Below, one piece after another: positions 60,020-64,000 of a stretch of 64,000 nt of DNA (position 1 is its first letter; every line of letters begins with the position of its first letter). The notes below the pieces were generated by a model that did not search any database, was not told where the DNA came from, and was given only the letters and a program-made list of their open reading frames with translations. The DNA lies in NCBI RefSeq assembly GCF_026626665.1, contig NZ_JAPNKE010000002.1, forward strand, positions 3,101,204-3,165,203, in the 5' to 3' direction. Made by a program: the position numbers and the translations under genes. Origin of the DNA: Nannocystis pusilla. Its GTDB lineage: Bacteria > Myxococcota_A > Polyangia > Nannocystales > Nannocystaceae.

Positions 60020-61152
60020 CTACAGATCGAGCGCGCCCTGCCAGCCGGGCGGGAGCTCGAGGCCGAGGTGACGCGCGGCCTTCATGGTCGCGACGCGCCC
60101 CCGCGACGTGCGGAGCAGGAAGCCGCGCTGCAGCAGGAACGGCTCGACGACGCTCTCGAGGGTGTCGCGCGGCTCGCCGAGGCTGGCCGCGAGGGCGTCG
60201 ACGCCGACCGGGCCGCCCCGGAAGTTCTCGACGATCATCGTCAGCAGGCGGCGGTCGAGCATGTCGAGGCCCTCGCTGTCGATTCCGAGCTCGAGCAGCG
60301 CCGCGGTCGCGTCGGCGAGCTCGATCGAGCGCGCGCCCCGGACCTGGGCGAAGTCGCGGACGCGGCGGATCAGTCGGTTGGCGATCCGCGGGGTGCCGCG
60401 CGAGCGCCGGCCGATCTCGAGCGCCGCCGCGCCGCTGACCGGGACGCCGAGGATCGACGCGGTGCGGCAGACGATCGCCGCCAGCTCGTCGTCGCCGTAG
60501 AACTCGATGGCCTCGATGATCTGGAAGCGGTCGCGCAGCGGCCCGCTGAGCAGCGCGGTGCGGGTGGTGGCGCCGATGAGGGTAAACGGCGCCAGCTCGA
60601 AGCCGATCGTGCGCGCGCGGTTGCCTTCGCCGACCGGCAGGTCGATGCGGCCGTCCTCCATGGCCGAGTAGAGGCTCTCCTCGACCGTCGGCGCGAGCCG
60701 GTGGATCTCGTCGATGAAGAGGACGTCGCGCGACCCCAGCGCGGTGAGGTGCCCGGCGAGCACGCCCTTGTGCTCGATGGCTGGCCCCGAGGTCAGGTGC
60801 ATGCGCACCCCGAGCTCGTGGGCGAGGATGTGCGCCATCGTCGTCTTGCCGAGGCCGGGCGGCCCGTGGAGCAGCGTGTGGTCGAGGGGCTCGTCGCGGC
60901 CGCGAGCGGCGCGGACGAACACCTCGAGCTTGCGCTTGAGCGCGGCCTGGCCGACGTACTCGGCCAGGGACTGCGGACGCAGCGACGGCCCCTCCCCGCC
61001 TCGCCGCCGCCGGACGTCGGCGTCACCGCGGCACGGCCTGGCTCTTGCGACATGTCCGATGCGCCAGCCTCGACCGGCCGCTCGCCGGGCCGCTTGCGAC
61101 CCTTGGGCGGACGCGGGGGCGGCGGCGGGCCGTCATCGTGAGGGACGCGCAT
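60020..61152 (-). CDS. ruvB: Holliday-junction branch-migration ATPase RuvB (frameshifted near 61000)
   Basis: Hexameric motor of RuvABC. Core is intact from 60922: [20 protein letters not shown] (Walker A), [20 protein letters not shown] (Walker B), [19 protein letters not shown] (sensor 1 and Arg finger region), and the C-terminal winged helix [18 protein letters not shown]. The standard start of the domain is [20 protein letters not shown]; before it is an extra, Pro-rich N-terminus from the ATG at 61152 ([20 protein letters not shown]) of about 50 residues, joined through a break near 61000 in a GGGG run. Its [12 protein letters not shown] contains a repeat unit at 61047. ruvA and ruvC are not in the window. 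Confidence 0.94.
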
Positions 61153-61197
61153 GGTCGGACCACGATAGCCCAGCAGACGGCCCGCGGCCACCGGGCG

Positions 61198-62737
<1,540 letters not shown>

Positions 62738-62743
62738 GAGGCG

Positions 62744-64000
<1,257 letters not shown>

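Overview
The window is a very GC-rich bacterial chromosome segment that looks like Myxococcota, most likely a Nannocystaceae-type myxobacterium (Plesiocystis/Nannocystis/Enhygromyxa relatives). This is inferred from the many Thr/Ser-rich secreted lipoproteins with CGDG-type or other Cys-rich repeats, a Pkn-type Ser/Thr kinase with a single membrane span, a large bacterial alpha-2-macroglobulin, fused isobutyryl-CoA mutase, and a small protein of the type named TIGR04563. No 16S or similar marker is present, so placement below phylum is an inference.

Layout. 1-2.2 kb: DnaK (cut by the left edge) behind a small J-domain protein. 2.4-8.1 kb: M23 endopeptidase lipoprotein, XerC, an internalin-like LRR protein and a secreted nuclease/phosphatase-fold protein. 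8.2-13.8 kb: MutS, a PlsC acyltransferase and a PLP enzyme of the isopenicillin-N-epimerase type. 13.8-24.7 kb: cell-surface block with a lipoprotein, the alpha-2-macroglobulin, further lipoproteins including a phospholipase C-like protein, and a winged-helix DNA-binding protein. 24.8-32.2 kb: IcmF, an extensin-like peptidase, the Ser/Thr kinase and an S1 RNA-binding protein. 32.7-36.7 kb: a remarkable sigma-like / repeat / transmembrane / TPR-like fusion. 36.7-47.2 kb: patatin, small secreted and membrane proteins, tRNA-Val(CAC), an XRE regulator, an Lgt-like protein, DksA, a TetR regulator and hydrolases. 47.6-51.1 kb: a four-gene MlaE/MlaF/MlaD-type lipid-transport operon. 51.2-54.4 kb: ComEC-like metallohydrolase, secreted proteins, PilZ and a small protein. 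54.5-58.1 kb: pgk-tpiA-secG-dapF. 58.1-64 kb: a VWA lipoprotein, ruvB, guaA and guaB (cut by the right edge).

The most unusual signal is a family of short repeats built on the palindrome GGACATGTCC (variant GGACCTGTCC), usually in runs of 2-7 units with a 14-15 bp period. Runs sit in seven of the nine convergent gene junctions; the two exceptions have gaps of 9 bp or less. The repeats also lie inside coding sequences (mutS, dapF, lgt, ruvB, xerC, the extensin-like gene) and supply stop codons or C-terminal residues to others. The low-complexity part of the sigma/TM/TPR fusion is largely made of the C variant. This looks like an undescribed REP/BIME-like or intragenic palindromic element family.

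A caution on quality: about half the genes, including essential ones (mutS, tpiA, secG, guaA, ruvB, lgt), carry single-base frameshifts, mostly in or next to G/C runs. They are most simply read as assembly indels, and the genes are annotated here as whole loci with the break positions given. All motif positions and counts were read by eye.
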